A DNA stretch of 7,456 nt from an uncultured Bacilli bacterium (GTDB taxonomy: Bacteria; Bacillota_I; Bacilli_A; RF39; UBA660), in the NCBI GenBank assembly GCA_947584955.1, contig CANPWS010000063.1:1-7456 (forward strand), written 5' to 3'. Made by a program: the position numbers and the translations under genes. The notes under the pieces are model-generated. The model did not search any database, was not told where the DNA came from, and worked only from the letters and a program-made list of their open reading frames with translations. Positions 1-5,619 of the stretch are shown piece by piece. Numbering within the stretch: position 1 is the stretch's first letter; every line of letters begins with the position of its first letter.

Positions 1-2
1 TA

Positions 3-1382
3 GAATATAAAATGTCAAATGGTTCTAAACTTAAAATACCTTTACTAAAAAAATATTTTGATTATGATTGTATCGATAAAGCTGGTACTTATATTGTTAG
101 TGTTAATTTCACAAATAAAGAAGATAAAATATTAAATAATTTAATTAGTTTTAATTATATTACTACTGATATGAAAACATTTAACAATAAATGTGATATT
201 ACTTTAAAAAGATATTCTTTTGATAGAACAAAAATATATTATTCAGAAAAAGAAAATTTAGATATTAGCAAATTTAATGAAAATGATTTAATTCTTATAA
301 AAGAAAATGATATTATTCCTAAAACTGCAACTTGTATTGCAACTATAACAAAAGAATTAGATCGTACTCATAATACTCATTATCAATTTGAGATAAAATT
401 AAAAGAAAACCTAAAACATGAAAAATATTATTTTGATATTAAAGGATATGTGGACAATAGAAATACAAATTTAATATTTGAAAAAAATATAAGAAGAAAA
501 ATGAAATGGTCCGAACAATCAATTAAAAAAATTCTAAAAGATGAAGTCTATATTGGTAATATGGTACAATTTAAAACAACTACTGTAAGTTATAAAAATC
601 ATACAATCATTAAAAATGATGCTGAAGATAGAATCAGAAAAAATAATACTCATAAAGCTATTGTTGATCCAAGTATTTGGTATAATGTACAAGAAAGATT
701 AAAAGAAAAAGCTCGAAGTTCTCATAATGGAACAGTACACGCTTTTTCTAATAAAGTATATTGTATGAATTGTAATAGGATTTTTTCTAAGTGTGGAAAA
801 AATAACGAAAATGGATTCGGATATTTATGTTGTAAGGATAAAAAAGAGGGCTGGGTTAATTGTGATAATAAAAAATGGATAAGAGAAGATGAATTACATA
901 ATTTTATTTTAGATAAAATAAATACTATGTTAGATAAGTTTTACGATAATGATATTCTTAATAAACTTAATGATGAAGAAATAGAACAAGATTTATTTAA
1001 AGATAAATTAAACGCACTTGAAAAAGAAGAAATAAAAATAATTACAGATTTACAAAGTAAAAGTACATATTTTCAAAAATTATATGAAGATCGAACTTCT
1101 GGATTACTTCCAGAAAAAGAATTTTTAATTTTAATGAATAAATATAAAGATGATAATGCTATGTTAGAAGATAGATTAAAAATAGTTAAAAAAGATATAG
1201 TGGAAATTACTCTTAAAAAAGAAACATTAAAATCTAAAAATAATATATTTAAAAAATATCGTCATATTGATAAATTAAATATTGAAATAATTAACGAATT
1301 CATAGATAAAGTTATTATAGGCTTTTATGATGAAGAAAAAAATGATAGAGATTTAAAGATAATATGGAATTTTACTATTTAA
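3..1382 (+). CDS. Chimeric ORF: unknown beta-rich head joined to C-terminal half of a large serine recombinase
   Basis: The frame is open to the left edge. The first ATG is at 12 but has no Shine-Dalgarno, so the true start probably lies upstream; residues are counted from that ATG. Residues 1-160 match no recombinase region; they are rich in alternating hydrophobic residues (AGTYIVSVNF near 25), suggesting a beta domain from a surface or phage structural protein. From about residue 164 the protein is clearly a large serine recombinase: KWSEQSIKKILKDEVYIGN (end of the recombinase domain), a THKAIVDPSIW motif near 213, a zinc ribbon with C251, C254, C273/C274 and C284, a Lys/Glu-rich coiled coil (about 320-420), and the usual end FIDKVII...IIWNF. 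The N-terminal resolvase domain with its catalytic serine and the first half of the recombinase domain are missing, so this polypeptide cannot catalyse recombination. It could be a degraded gene, a rearrangement product or an assembly misjoin. The recombinase assignment is firm; the head is unidentified. Confidence 0.75.
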   Translation, partial: EYKMSNGSKLKIPLLKKYFDYDCIDKAGTYIVSVNFTNKEDKILNNLISFNYITTDMKTFNNKCDITLKRYSFDRTKIYYSEKENLDISKFNENDLILIKENDIIPKTATCIATITKELDRTHNTHYQFEIKLKENLKHEKYYFDIKGYVDNRNTNLIFEKNIRRKMKWSEQSIKKILKDEVYIGNMVQFKTTTVSYKNHTIIKNDAEDRIRKNNTHKAIVDPSIWYNVQERLKEKARSSHNGTVHAFSNKVYCMNCNRIFSKCGKNNENGFGYLCCKDKKEGWVNCDNKKWIREDELHNFILDKINTMLDKFYDNDILNKLNDEEIEQDLFKDKLNALEKEEIKIITDLQSKSTYFQKLYEDRTSGLLPEKEFLILMNKYKDDNAMLEDRLKIVKKDIVEITLKKETLKSKNNIFKKYRHIDKLNIEIINEFIDKVIIGFYDEEKNDRDLKIIWNFTI

Positions 1383-1932
1383 AATAAATAAAGAAGAATT
1401 AAACAATCGACCAACAGGCCCAACTGGACCTTCGGCATCTTTAAATATTCCAATTGCTAGTTTTGTAACAACAATTGAAGATTTAGATAATGGAGAATTA
1501 CAAATTAATCCAGAAGATAGATTACCAATAGAAATAAAGACAAATGATACTTCTAATAGTTTTTATTTAAGTAACATAAACGATACTATTACTTTTTTAA
1601 GAGCGGGAATTTACAAAGTTGAATTTATAATAGAAGCTCAGTTAGTTAACCAACCAGTTCAATTAGCAAGTTCTGATATTATATCCGTAGGATTTAAAAA
1701 AATAGAGGAAGAAACAATCTATGCGGGAAATACAATCTGGGGAAGTAAAACTACACCAACATTAATTGTAGGTCAAGGGATTATTAATTTACCATATAAA
1801 AATCAGTTATTTGAATTAGTAAATCTTGGTAAATCACCTTTTCTTTTAAAAAGCCCATCTTTAAATTATTTGAATACAGAATCATCATTTGCTAGTACAG
1901 TAGTAAGTATAACAATAGAAACATTAAAATAG
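1363..1932 (+). pseudogene. Start-less 3' part of a collagen-like (BclA-type) surface protein gene
   Basis: This frame opens after a TAA at 1360-1362 and runs to TAG at 1930-1932. It has no ATG, GTG, TTG or CTG before the conserved part. It begins with a short collagen-type stretch (PTGPTGPS, from 1411) and continues with about 165 residues of a beta-rich domain containing FLRAGIYKVEF and ending SSFASTVVSITIETLK. This arrangement, Gly-Pro-Thr repeats followed by a C1q/TNF-like trimerising domain, is typical of exosporium or surface collagen-like proteins of spore-forming Firmicutes. The N-terminal leader and most of the repeat tract are missing. Its first 20 bases overlap the recombinase frame, so a +1 shift there would fuse the two. 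A terminator follows at 1951. The family call rests on the motif and domain order; no homology search was possible. It may be a true fragment, or the distal half of a gene split by an integrated element. Confidence 0.7.
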
Positions 1933-1950
1933 GATAATATTTTTTTAAAA

Positions 1951-1975
1951 AGGATAGTAAAATATCCTGTTTTTT
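1951..1975 (+). terminator. Rho-independent terminator of the collagen-like gene
   Basis: AGGATA at 1951-1956 pairs with TATCCT at 1963-1968 around a 6-base loop. A G and then six Ts (1970-1975) follow. It sits 18 bases after the collagen-like stop codon, so the tail still has the 3' end of a normal gene. Confidence 0.65.
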
Positions 1976-1980
1976 AAATA

Positions 1981-2030
1981 ATAAAAAGCAAACTAAATAT
2001 AAAATATAATAAATAAAGTTTGCTTTTTAT
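1981..2030. terminator. Bidirectional terminator between convergent genes
   Basis: A 14-bp perfect stem is formed by 1981-1994 and 2017-2030 (core AAAAAGCAAACT / AGTTTGCTTTTT) around a 22-base AT-only loop. The A run at its left end and T run at its right end allow it to stop transcription from either side. It serves the minus-strand regulator ending at 2053 and backs up the terminator at 1951. Confidence 0.75.
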
Positions 2031-2052
2031 AATATAAGTTAATAATTAAAAA

Positions 2053-2289
2053 TTATTTTTTATAATGCAATATATCACTAATTTGACAGTCTAATGCAAA
2101 ACACATTCTAGCAATTATATCAATGTCTATTCTGATAACTCTATTATTATAGTATCTATTTACTAGATCATAATTAGCAGCAATCATAGTACAAAGTTTA
2201 TTTCTGCTTATTTTTCTTTCATCTAAAATTTTTTTAAGAGTTATTTCAACTTTTCCATAGTCTTTAAGACTATATATACTATTATTCAT
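2053..2289 (-). CDS. Small XRE/Cro-type helix-turn-helix regulator
   Basis: A 78-residue protein consisting of little more than one Cro/C1-type helix-turn-helix of the HTH_26 (YozG-like) kind. Helix 1 is around LKKILDERKISRN (18-30). The recognition region is KLCTMIAANYDLVNRYYNN (31-49). The last part, IDIDIIARMCFALDCQISDIL, is the usual closing helix pair of the family. The start is well supported: AAAGGTGG (complement of 2294-2301) lies four bases before the ATG. Such stand-alone proteins act as dimeric DNA-binding regulators, often of phage or element genes or of their own promoter. The gene is convergent with the collagen-like fragment and divergent from cse60. An 18-bp palindrome about 100 bases upstream is a candidate operator. 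No confident -10/-35 pair was found. Target genes are unknown. Confidence 0.85.
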   Translation of the reverse strand: MNNSIYSLKDYGKVEITLKKILDERKISRNKLCTMIAANYDLVNRYYNNRVIRIDIDIIARMCFALDCQISDILHYKK

Positions 2290-2361
2290 ATAACCACCTT
2301 TCTACAATAATCACATTTAATTAAATTATAATAAAAAATTTAAAACTAAAACATTATATAA

Positions 2362-2407
2362 AAATATTGCATTTCTATTTATATAATGGTAAATATTGCA
2401 ATATTTA
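2362..2407. promoter_or_regulatory. Candidate operator: 18-bp palindrome plus repeated half-site
   Basis: TAAATATTGCAATATTTA at 2390-2407 is a perfect 18-bp palindrome. Its left half, AAATATTGCA (2391-2400), also occurs as a direct repeat at 2362-2371, 29 bases away. The central TTGCAA contains the only G/C pair, in a region otherwise nearly pure A/T. The position between two divergent genes, next to a DNA-binding protein gene, suggests a binding site. That it is bound by the neighbouring regulator is an inference. Confidence 0.45.
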
Positions 2408-2638
2408 ATCATAAAAATTAATTAAATTAGAAATAAAATAAAAAAAACATATATAATATAAGCAATTATAGATTATTAAAAAAATAAAAGATAAATAAAT
2501 TTTAAAAATTAAATTTAGAAAAAATGGTAAAATTTGGAAGTAAAAATATAGTTATTTTTTTATATAAGATAATAATTATAATAATAAATTATATAAATAA
2601 AATTCAATAATAAAAATATAATTATTATATAAAAATCA

Positions 2639-2668
2639 GCAAAATATTTAAAAAAATTATCATATACT
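2639..2668 (+). promoter_or_regulatory. Possible sigma-E-type sporulation promoter of cse60
   Basis: CATATACT at 2661-2668 matches the sigma-E -10 consensus CATACAHT at 7 of 8 positions. Upstream, GCAAAATA (2639-2646) gives only 5 of 8 matches to KMATATTT at the right 14-base spacing. The better AAATATTT at 2642-2649 is 3 bases too close. The site is 49 bases before the ATG. Cse60 in Bacillus subtilis is sigma-E controlled, which raises the prior, but in DNA this AT-rich such matches arise easily. Confidence 0.3.
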
Positions 2669-2716
2669 TATATAGTAAAATAAACTTTATATAAAATAGA
2701 AAGGGTTGATTATAAA

Positions 2717-2902
2717 ATGAAAGTAAAGCTATTTGATGAATCACATGAAAAAGATTTAGAAGAAGATATAAATAATTTTATCAAAGAAAATAAAGTAGAG
2801 ATAATAGATATAAAGTTTAGTAATGCTGTAAGTATTTTTTCTGATGAACAAATATATTGCTTTTCAGCACTTATTATGTATAAAGTAAAGTTAGATAATT
2901 AA
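2717..2902 (+). CDS. cse60: Sporulation protein Cse60 family
   Basis: This 61-residue acidic protein has the Cse60 family pattern along its whole length: MKVKLFDESHEKDLEEDIN at the start, then EIIDIKFSNAVSIFSDEQIYCFSALIMY. It therefore matches the family in both length and layout. Cse60 was described in B. subtilis as a sigma-E-controlled sporulation product of about 60 residues; its molecular role is unknown. AGAAAGGG at 2698-2705 is the ribosome binding site, 11 bases before the ATG, which is slightly long, but no other start fits. The gene stands alone, with a long AT-rich region before it and its own terminator after it. Together with spoIIM it is the main evidence that the organism makes spores. 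The small size means homology is judged by pattern only, but the match is good. Confidence 0.85.
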   Translation: MKVKLFDESHEKDLEEDINNFIKENKVEIIDIKFSNAVSIFSDEQIYCFSALIMYKVKLDN

Positions 2903-2918
2903 CTAGATATATATTATC

Positions 2919-2945
2919 AAAATGTTTATACATTTTATTTTTTTT
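2919..2945 (+). terminator. Terminator of cse60
   Basis: AAAATG (2919-2924) pairs with CATTTT (2931-2936) around TTTATA, followed by an A and eight Ts (2938-2945). The stem is weak (one G-C pair) but the T tract is long, and it lies 17 bases after the stop codon. Confidence 0.6.
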
Positions 2946-3078
2946 GTAATAATTTAATCTATTTTATATAAATTTTTTAGATTTTTAATTTTTTTATATT
3001 TGATTAATTTAAAAACAAAAATATGTAATAATTAGAAATTAAAAGCACTATCTTATTTAATAAAATAATAAATATATA

Positions 3079-3107
3079 TTGTTTAAAAAAAAATATTATG
3101 GTAAAAT
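3079..3107 (+). promoter_or_regulatory. Housekeeping promoter of the ireB-yqgF-DUF1292-mltG operon
   Basis: TTGTTT (3079-3084), a 17-base spacer and TAAAAT (3102-3107), with TG one base before the -10 (extended -10, TGGTAAAAT). Transcription would begin near 3114, leaving a leader of about 24 bases before ireB. A TATAAT at 3107-3112 is an alternative -10 but lacks a good -35. Confidence 0.6.
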
Positions 3108-3126
3108 ATAATTGTAGTAATAATTC

Positions 3127-3152
3127 GAGGTGAGGATATGGGTGAAGGTATG
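3127..3152 (+). promoter_or_regulatory. Tandem duplicated ribosome binding site and start codon of ireB
   Basis: GGTGAGGATATG (3129-3140) is followed directly by GGTGAAGGTATG (3141-3152), identical at 10 of 12 positions. Each unit carries its own GGTGA four bases before an ATG, and both ATGs are in the ireB frame. The first also has the stronger GAGGTGAGG and was chosen as start. Confidence 0.6.
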
Positions 3153-3395
3153 GAAAATGATGATACGATGATTTTTGATATTGGAACAATTAATAAAAAC
3201 TTAGTATATGAAAACATTAAAGACGTTTATGATATTCTTAAAGAAAGGGGATATAATCCAATTAATCAAATTGTTGGATACATTATAAGTGGTGATTTAG
3301 GCTATATATCAAGTTATAAAAATGCAAGAAGTAAGATAGCAAGTTTAGATCGAAATACTTTAGTGGAAGTTATGTTAAAAAATTTTCTATCATGA
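3138..3395 (+). CDS. ireB: IreB family regulatory phosphoprotein (UPF0297)
   Basis: An 85-residue protein with the highly conserved UPF0297 core: VYDILKERGYNPINQIVGYIISGD near 30-53, then KNARSKIASLDRNTLVEVMLKNFL. In Enterococcus faecalis IreB is a cytosolic substrate of the PASTA kinase IreK and phosphatase IreP and acts in cell-wall stress and intrinsic cephalosporin resistance. B. subtilis YrzL is the same family. The acceptor threonines lie near the N-terminus; here DDTMIF keeps one Thr (T10). ATG 3138 has the best ribosome binding site, but ATG 3150 would give an N-terminus closer in length to the family, so the first four residues may be optional. The stop overlaps the yqgF start by four bases (ATGA), implying translational coupling. 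Family membership is near certain; the signalling role is inferred from relatives. Confidence 0.93.
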   Translation: MGEGMENDDTMIFDIGTINKNLVYENIKDVYDILKERGYNPINQIVGYIISGDLGYISSYKNARSKIASLDRNTLVEVMLKNFLS

Positions 3396-3814
3396 GATAT
3401 TTAGGATTAGATTTAGGAAGTAAAACATTAGGTCTTGCAACTTCAGATACAACAAATACTATAGCTACCTCACTAAAAACAATTACTTTTAAAGATGAAA
3501 ATTATGCTAGTTTAATTGAACCTTTAAGTTTAATTATTAATGAGTATAAAATAACTACACTAGTTCTTGGATTACCTAAAAATATGAATAATACTTTAGG
3601 TGAAAGAGCAAAAATAACATTAGAATTTAAAAAAATGTTAGAAGATAAATTAAAAATACAAGTAGTACTTGAAGATGAGAGACTAACAAGTGTTATTTCT
3701 AATAATATAATGATTGAAGCTGATTTATCCAGAAAAAAAAGAAAGAAAAAAGTAGATTCTTTAGCAGCACAAATAATACTTCAAAGTTTCTTAGATAGTA
3801 ATAGAGAAAAATAA
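3392..3814 (+). CDS. yqgF: YqgF/RuvX family RNase H-fold nuclease (putative Holliday junction resolvase)
   Basis: A 140-residue protein of usual family length with the RNase H fold motifs in order: LGLDLGSKTLGLA (D7), LVLGLPKNMNNTLGERA (58-73), EDERLTS (94-100, E96) and KVDSLAAQIIL (D122). D7, E96 and D122 form the expected acidic catalytic set. YqgF proteins are linked both to Holliday-junction cleavage (RuvX) and to maturation of the 16S rRNA 5' end in E. coli; which applies here cannot be told from sequence. A Lys/Arg cluster (114-120, RKKRKKK) just before the last motif probably contacts nucleic acid. Its ATG overlaps the ireB stop, and a 57-base gap leads to the DUF1292 gene: the standard Firmicute order ireB-yqgF-yrzB. 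Confidence 0.93.
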   Translation: MRYLGLDLGSKTLGLATSDTTNTIATSLKTITFKDENYASLIEPLSLIINEYKITTLVLGLPKNMNNTLGERAKITLEFKKMLEDKLKIQVVLEDERLTSVISNNIMIEADLSRKKRKKKVDSLAAQIILQSFLDSNREK

Positions 3815-3871
3815 TTAAAAAATATATTTGTCTTTTAAAAAAAATAGTGAAGTAGAAAGGAATTTATAAAT

Positions 3872-4195
3872 ATGAAAAAACAAAATAAAAAAAAATATGC
3901 TCAAAAAAAGCAAAATGAAAATACATTTACAGTAAAAGATGCCGATGGAAACGAAAGGGAATGTGAAGTTTTATTTACTTTTGAAAGTGAAGAAACAAAC
4001 AAAAATTATATTGTTTATACAGATAATACAGAAGATGAAGATGGCAATATTAGAGTATATGCATCTGTCTTTGTACAAAAACAAGGAAAAAATAAATTAG
4101 AGGCTATAGAAACAGAAAGAGAATGGAAGATTGTAGAAGCTATTTTAGGCTCTATACAAGAAGAAAATATAAAGGACGAAAAAGAAGATAACTAA
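3872..4195 (+). CDS. yrzB: DUF1292 protein (YrzB family)
   Basis: A 107-residue acidic protein with a basic N-terminal tail (MKKQNKKKYAQKKQ) followed by the DUF1292 domain: DADGNERECEVLFTFESEETNKNYIVY, then YASVFVQKQ and AIETEREWKIVEAIL. B. subtilis YrzB has the same core; no biochemical function is established. The Lys-rich tail of about 15 residues before the domain is longer than I expect for the family. AGAAAGGAA at 3854-3862 is the ribosome binding site about 10 bases before the ATG. It lies between yqgF and mltG with no terminator on either side, so it is co-transcribed with them. The conserved placement next to a nuclease gene and a cell-wall enzyme gene is the only functional hint. 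Confidence 0.9.
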   Translation: MKKQNKKKYAQKKQNENTFTVKDADGNERECEVLFTFESEETNKNYIVYTDNTEDEDGNIRVYASVFVQKQGKNKLEAIETEREWKIVEAILGSIQEENIKDEKEDN

Positions 4196-4218
4196 AAGTA
4201 GTTTTCTTGGTGTTTATA

Positions 4219-5286
4219 GTGCTTAAAAAGATTATAATTGCATTAATAATTCTGGGGGTATGTTCTATATTGTTTTTATTTAGCTTTTATGAATATAATT
4301 TAAAAAGTGTCTCAAATGATAAGACTGAAAAAATAGTAACAATTAAAGAGGGGACTATTACATCTATAGGCAAAACATTAAAAGAAAATAACTTGATAAA
4401 AAATGAACTTGTCTTTAGAATATATGTAAAATTAAATAAAATAAATAATTTAAAAGCATCTACTTATAGTTTAAATGAAAGTATGTCTTTAAAAGAAATA
4501 GTTAGTGAGCTTGAAAAAGGAAACTCATATAACAAAGATGCTATTTCAATTACCTTTAACGAAGGTAGAAATATGAGATATATTGCTAGTACCATTGAAG
4601 AAAATACTAATAATAAATTTGATGATGTTATAAATAAAGTAAATGATGAAGAATATATAAATAAACTTATTAGTAAATATTGGTTTTTAACTGATGAAAT
4701 TAAAAATGAAAAAATATATTATGATTTAGAAGGGTATTTGTATCCTAATACATATTATTTTGCTAACAAAGATGTTAGTATTGAAACAATAATTGAAAAG
4801 ATGCTTGATGAAACTGATAAAAAACTTAGTCCTTATAAAGATAAAATAGATAATTCAAATATGTCTGTACACAAAATTTTTACTTTAGCATCTATAATTG
4901 AATTAGAAGGAGCAAGTTCTAACGATCGTAAAAAAGTAGCTGGTGTTTTTTATAATAGAATTAATGATAATTGGAATCTAGGTAGTGATGTAACAGCATA
5001 TTATTCTCTTAAAATTGATGATTTTAAAGTGTCTTTAAATGAAGAACTTGGATTATACAATTGTGATTATGCTTATAACACAAGATGTACTGATTTTATT
5101 GGACTTCCAGTAGGACCAATTTGTAATCCATCAATAGAATCATTAGAAGCATCTATTGAACCAGAAAATCATGATTATTATTATTTTGTTGCGGATTGTT
5201 CTGGGGCTACATACTTAAGTAAAAACTTTAATGAACACCAAAATACTATAAATAAACTTAAAAGAGAAAATAATTGGTGTGCTTAA
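4219..5286 (+). CDS. mltG: Endolytic murein transglycosylase MltG (YceG family)
   Basis: MltG cleaves nascent glycan strands at the outer face of the membrane and so sets peptidoglycan strand length. The protein is about 355 residues, with one N-terminal membrane anchor (KKIIIALIILGVCSILFLF), a LysM-like segment (IVTIKEGTITSIGKTLKENNLI) and the YceG catalytic domain. The signature LASIIELEG holds the catalytic Glu (codon 4900-4902, residue 228 from the chosen start), followed by VAGVFYNRI, LGSDVTAYY and GLPVGPICNPS. The distal YYFVADCSG...YLSKNFNEH is also typical. No ATG is present at the start. The frame offers TTG 4207, GTG 4210 and GTG 4219. I prefer GTG 4219 because GGTG lies six bases before it and it gives M-LKK at the membrane anchor; TTG 4207 has no ribosome binding site. 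It is the last gene of the ireB operon, 23 bases after DUF1292. Confidence 0.93.
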   Translation: MLKKIIIALIILGVCSILFLFSFYEYNLKSVSNDKTEKIVTIKEGTITSIGKTLKENNLIKNELVFRIYVKLNKINNLKASTYSLNESMSLKEIVSELEKGNSYNKDAISITFNEGRNMRYIASTIEENTNNKFDDVINKVNDEEYINKLISKYWFLTDEIKNEKIYYDLEGYLYPNTYYFANKDVSIETIIEKMLDETDKKLSPYKDKIDNSNMSVHKIFTLASIIELEGASSNDRKKVAGVFYNRINDNWNLGSDVTAYYSLKIDDFKVSLNEELGLYNCDYAYNTRCTDFIGLPVGPICNPSIESLEASIEPENHDYYYFVADCSGATYLSKNFNEHQNTINKLKRENNWCA

Positions 5287-5316
5287 ATAAAATTATAAAT
5301 AAAGTGATAAATATAT

Positions 5317-5347
5317 AAAGTGATCTTTGTTGGTCACTTTTTATTTA
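5317..5347 (+). terminator. Terminator after mltG
   Basis: AAAGTGATC (5317-5325) pairs with GGTCACTTT (5332-5340), nine pairs including one T-G wobble, around TTTGTT, and is followed by a T-rich tail. The left arm ATAAAGTGAT is duplicated upstream (5299-5308 and 5315-5324), so two alternative hairpins are possible. It closes the ireB-to-mltG operon. Confidence 0.75.
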
Positions 5348-5405
5348 CTTAAAATATTAGTATATAGAAATTTTTATAAAAGTTAAATATAGTTAAAATA
5401 GTTAT

Positions 5406-5447
5406 AAAAAAAGATTGATTTTCTATATTATTTTAGAATTACAATCT
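5406..5447 (-). terminator. Terminator of the 37-residue membrane protein gene
   Basis: Read on the minus strand, AGATTG (5447-5442) pairs with CAATCT (5417-5412), and inside it TTCTA (5438-5434) pairs with TAGAA (5425-5421), separated by a small internal loop. Six further Ts follow the stem (complement of 5406-5411). It lies about 55 bases after the stop at 5501. Confidence 0.55.
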
Positions 5448-5500
5448 AAATTCAAAAAAAATTTAAAAAAATATTTCTAAAGTCATAAATATATCTATAT

Positions 5501-5614
5501 TTATTTTAGAAAGAAAGATGCAATAGTCGAAGCAATCATTAATAGTAACATACAATATACCATTATTTTTCCTGCTAAATTTTTAGTCTTTTTATGTTTA
5601 TTTTTTTTACTCAT
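5501..5614 (-). CDS. 37-residue single-pass membrane protein (DUF4044/Prli42-like)
   Basis: The minus strand encodes 37 residues: a Lys-rich N-terminus (MSKKNKHKKTKNLAGK) and one membrane segment (IMVYCMLLLMIASTIASFF, 17-35) ending in Lys. The pattern of a basic tail, then K-I-M-V-Y-x-M-L-x-x-M-x-x-S-T, resembles the very small Firmicute proteins called DUF4044 and Prli42, the latter being the membrane anchor of the Listeria stressosome. The assignment is by pattern only. The gene is supported independently by a consensus promoter (5722-5750), a strong ribosome binding site (GAAAGGAG), and a downstream terminator. Oddly, that binding site is 33 bases from the ATG, with a perfect 10-bp hairpin between them. 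In-frame ATG 5614 is the only normal start, since a TAA lies in frame just upstream. It is divergent from spoIIM. Confidence 0.7.
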   Translation of the reverse strand: MSKKNKHKKTKNLAGKIMVYCMLLLMIASTIASFFLK

Positions 5615-5619
5615 AATAA

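Larger units (their letters stand above)
2302..2716. other. Extremely AT-rich intergenic region between the regulator and cse60
   Basis: About 415 bases with almost no G or C, especially 2405-2690, and a plus strand rich in A. No convincing gene is present. The only short frame, from ATG 2524 (28 codons), lacks a ribosome binding site and is low-complexity Ile/Lys/Asn. What can be seen is a repeated 10-mer and an 18-bp palindrome at 2362-2407, and a weak sigma-E-like element near 2639-2668 before cse60. Confidence 0.6.

Noticed and set aside
489..1398. Similar short sequences ATAAGAAGAA (489-498) and ATAAAGAAGAA (1388-1398) at the two putative junctions, as direct repeats of an insertion
   Set aside because: Purine-rich low-complexity text of this kind is common in the window and the copies are not identical; too weak to call a target-site duplication or attachment core.
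2524..2610. 28-codon frame on the plus strand starting MVKFGSKN
   Set aside because: No ribosome binding site, low-complexity Ile/Lys/Asn composition, no terminator.
3004..3189. Open frame of 61 codons on the minus strand
   Set aside because: It overlaps the promoter, ribosome binding site and start of ireB, is Phe/Tyr/Ile-rich as expected from reversed AT-rich DNA, and has no family resemblance.
4207..4218. TTG start for mltG adding four residues
   Set aside because: No ribosome binding site at usable distance; GTG 4219 has one.
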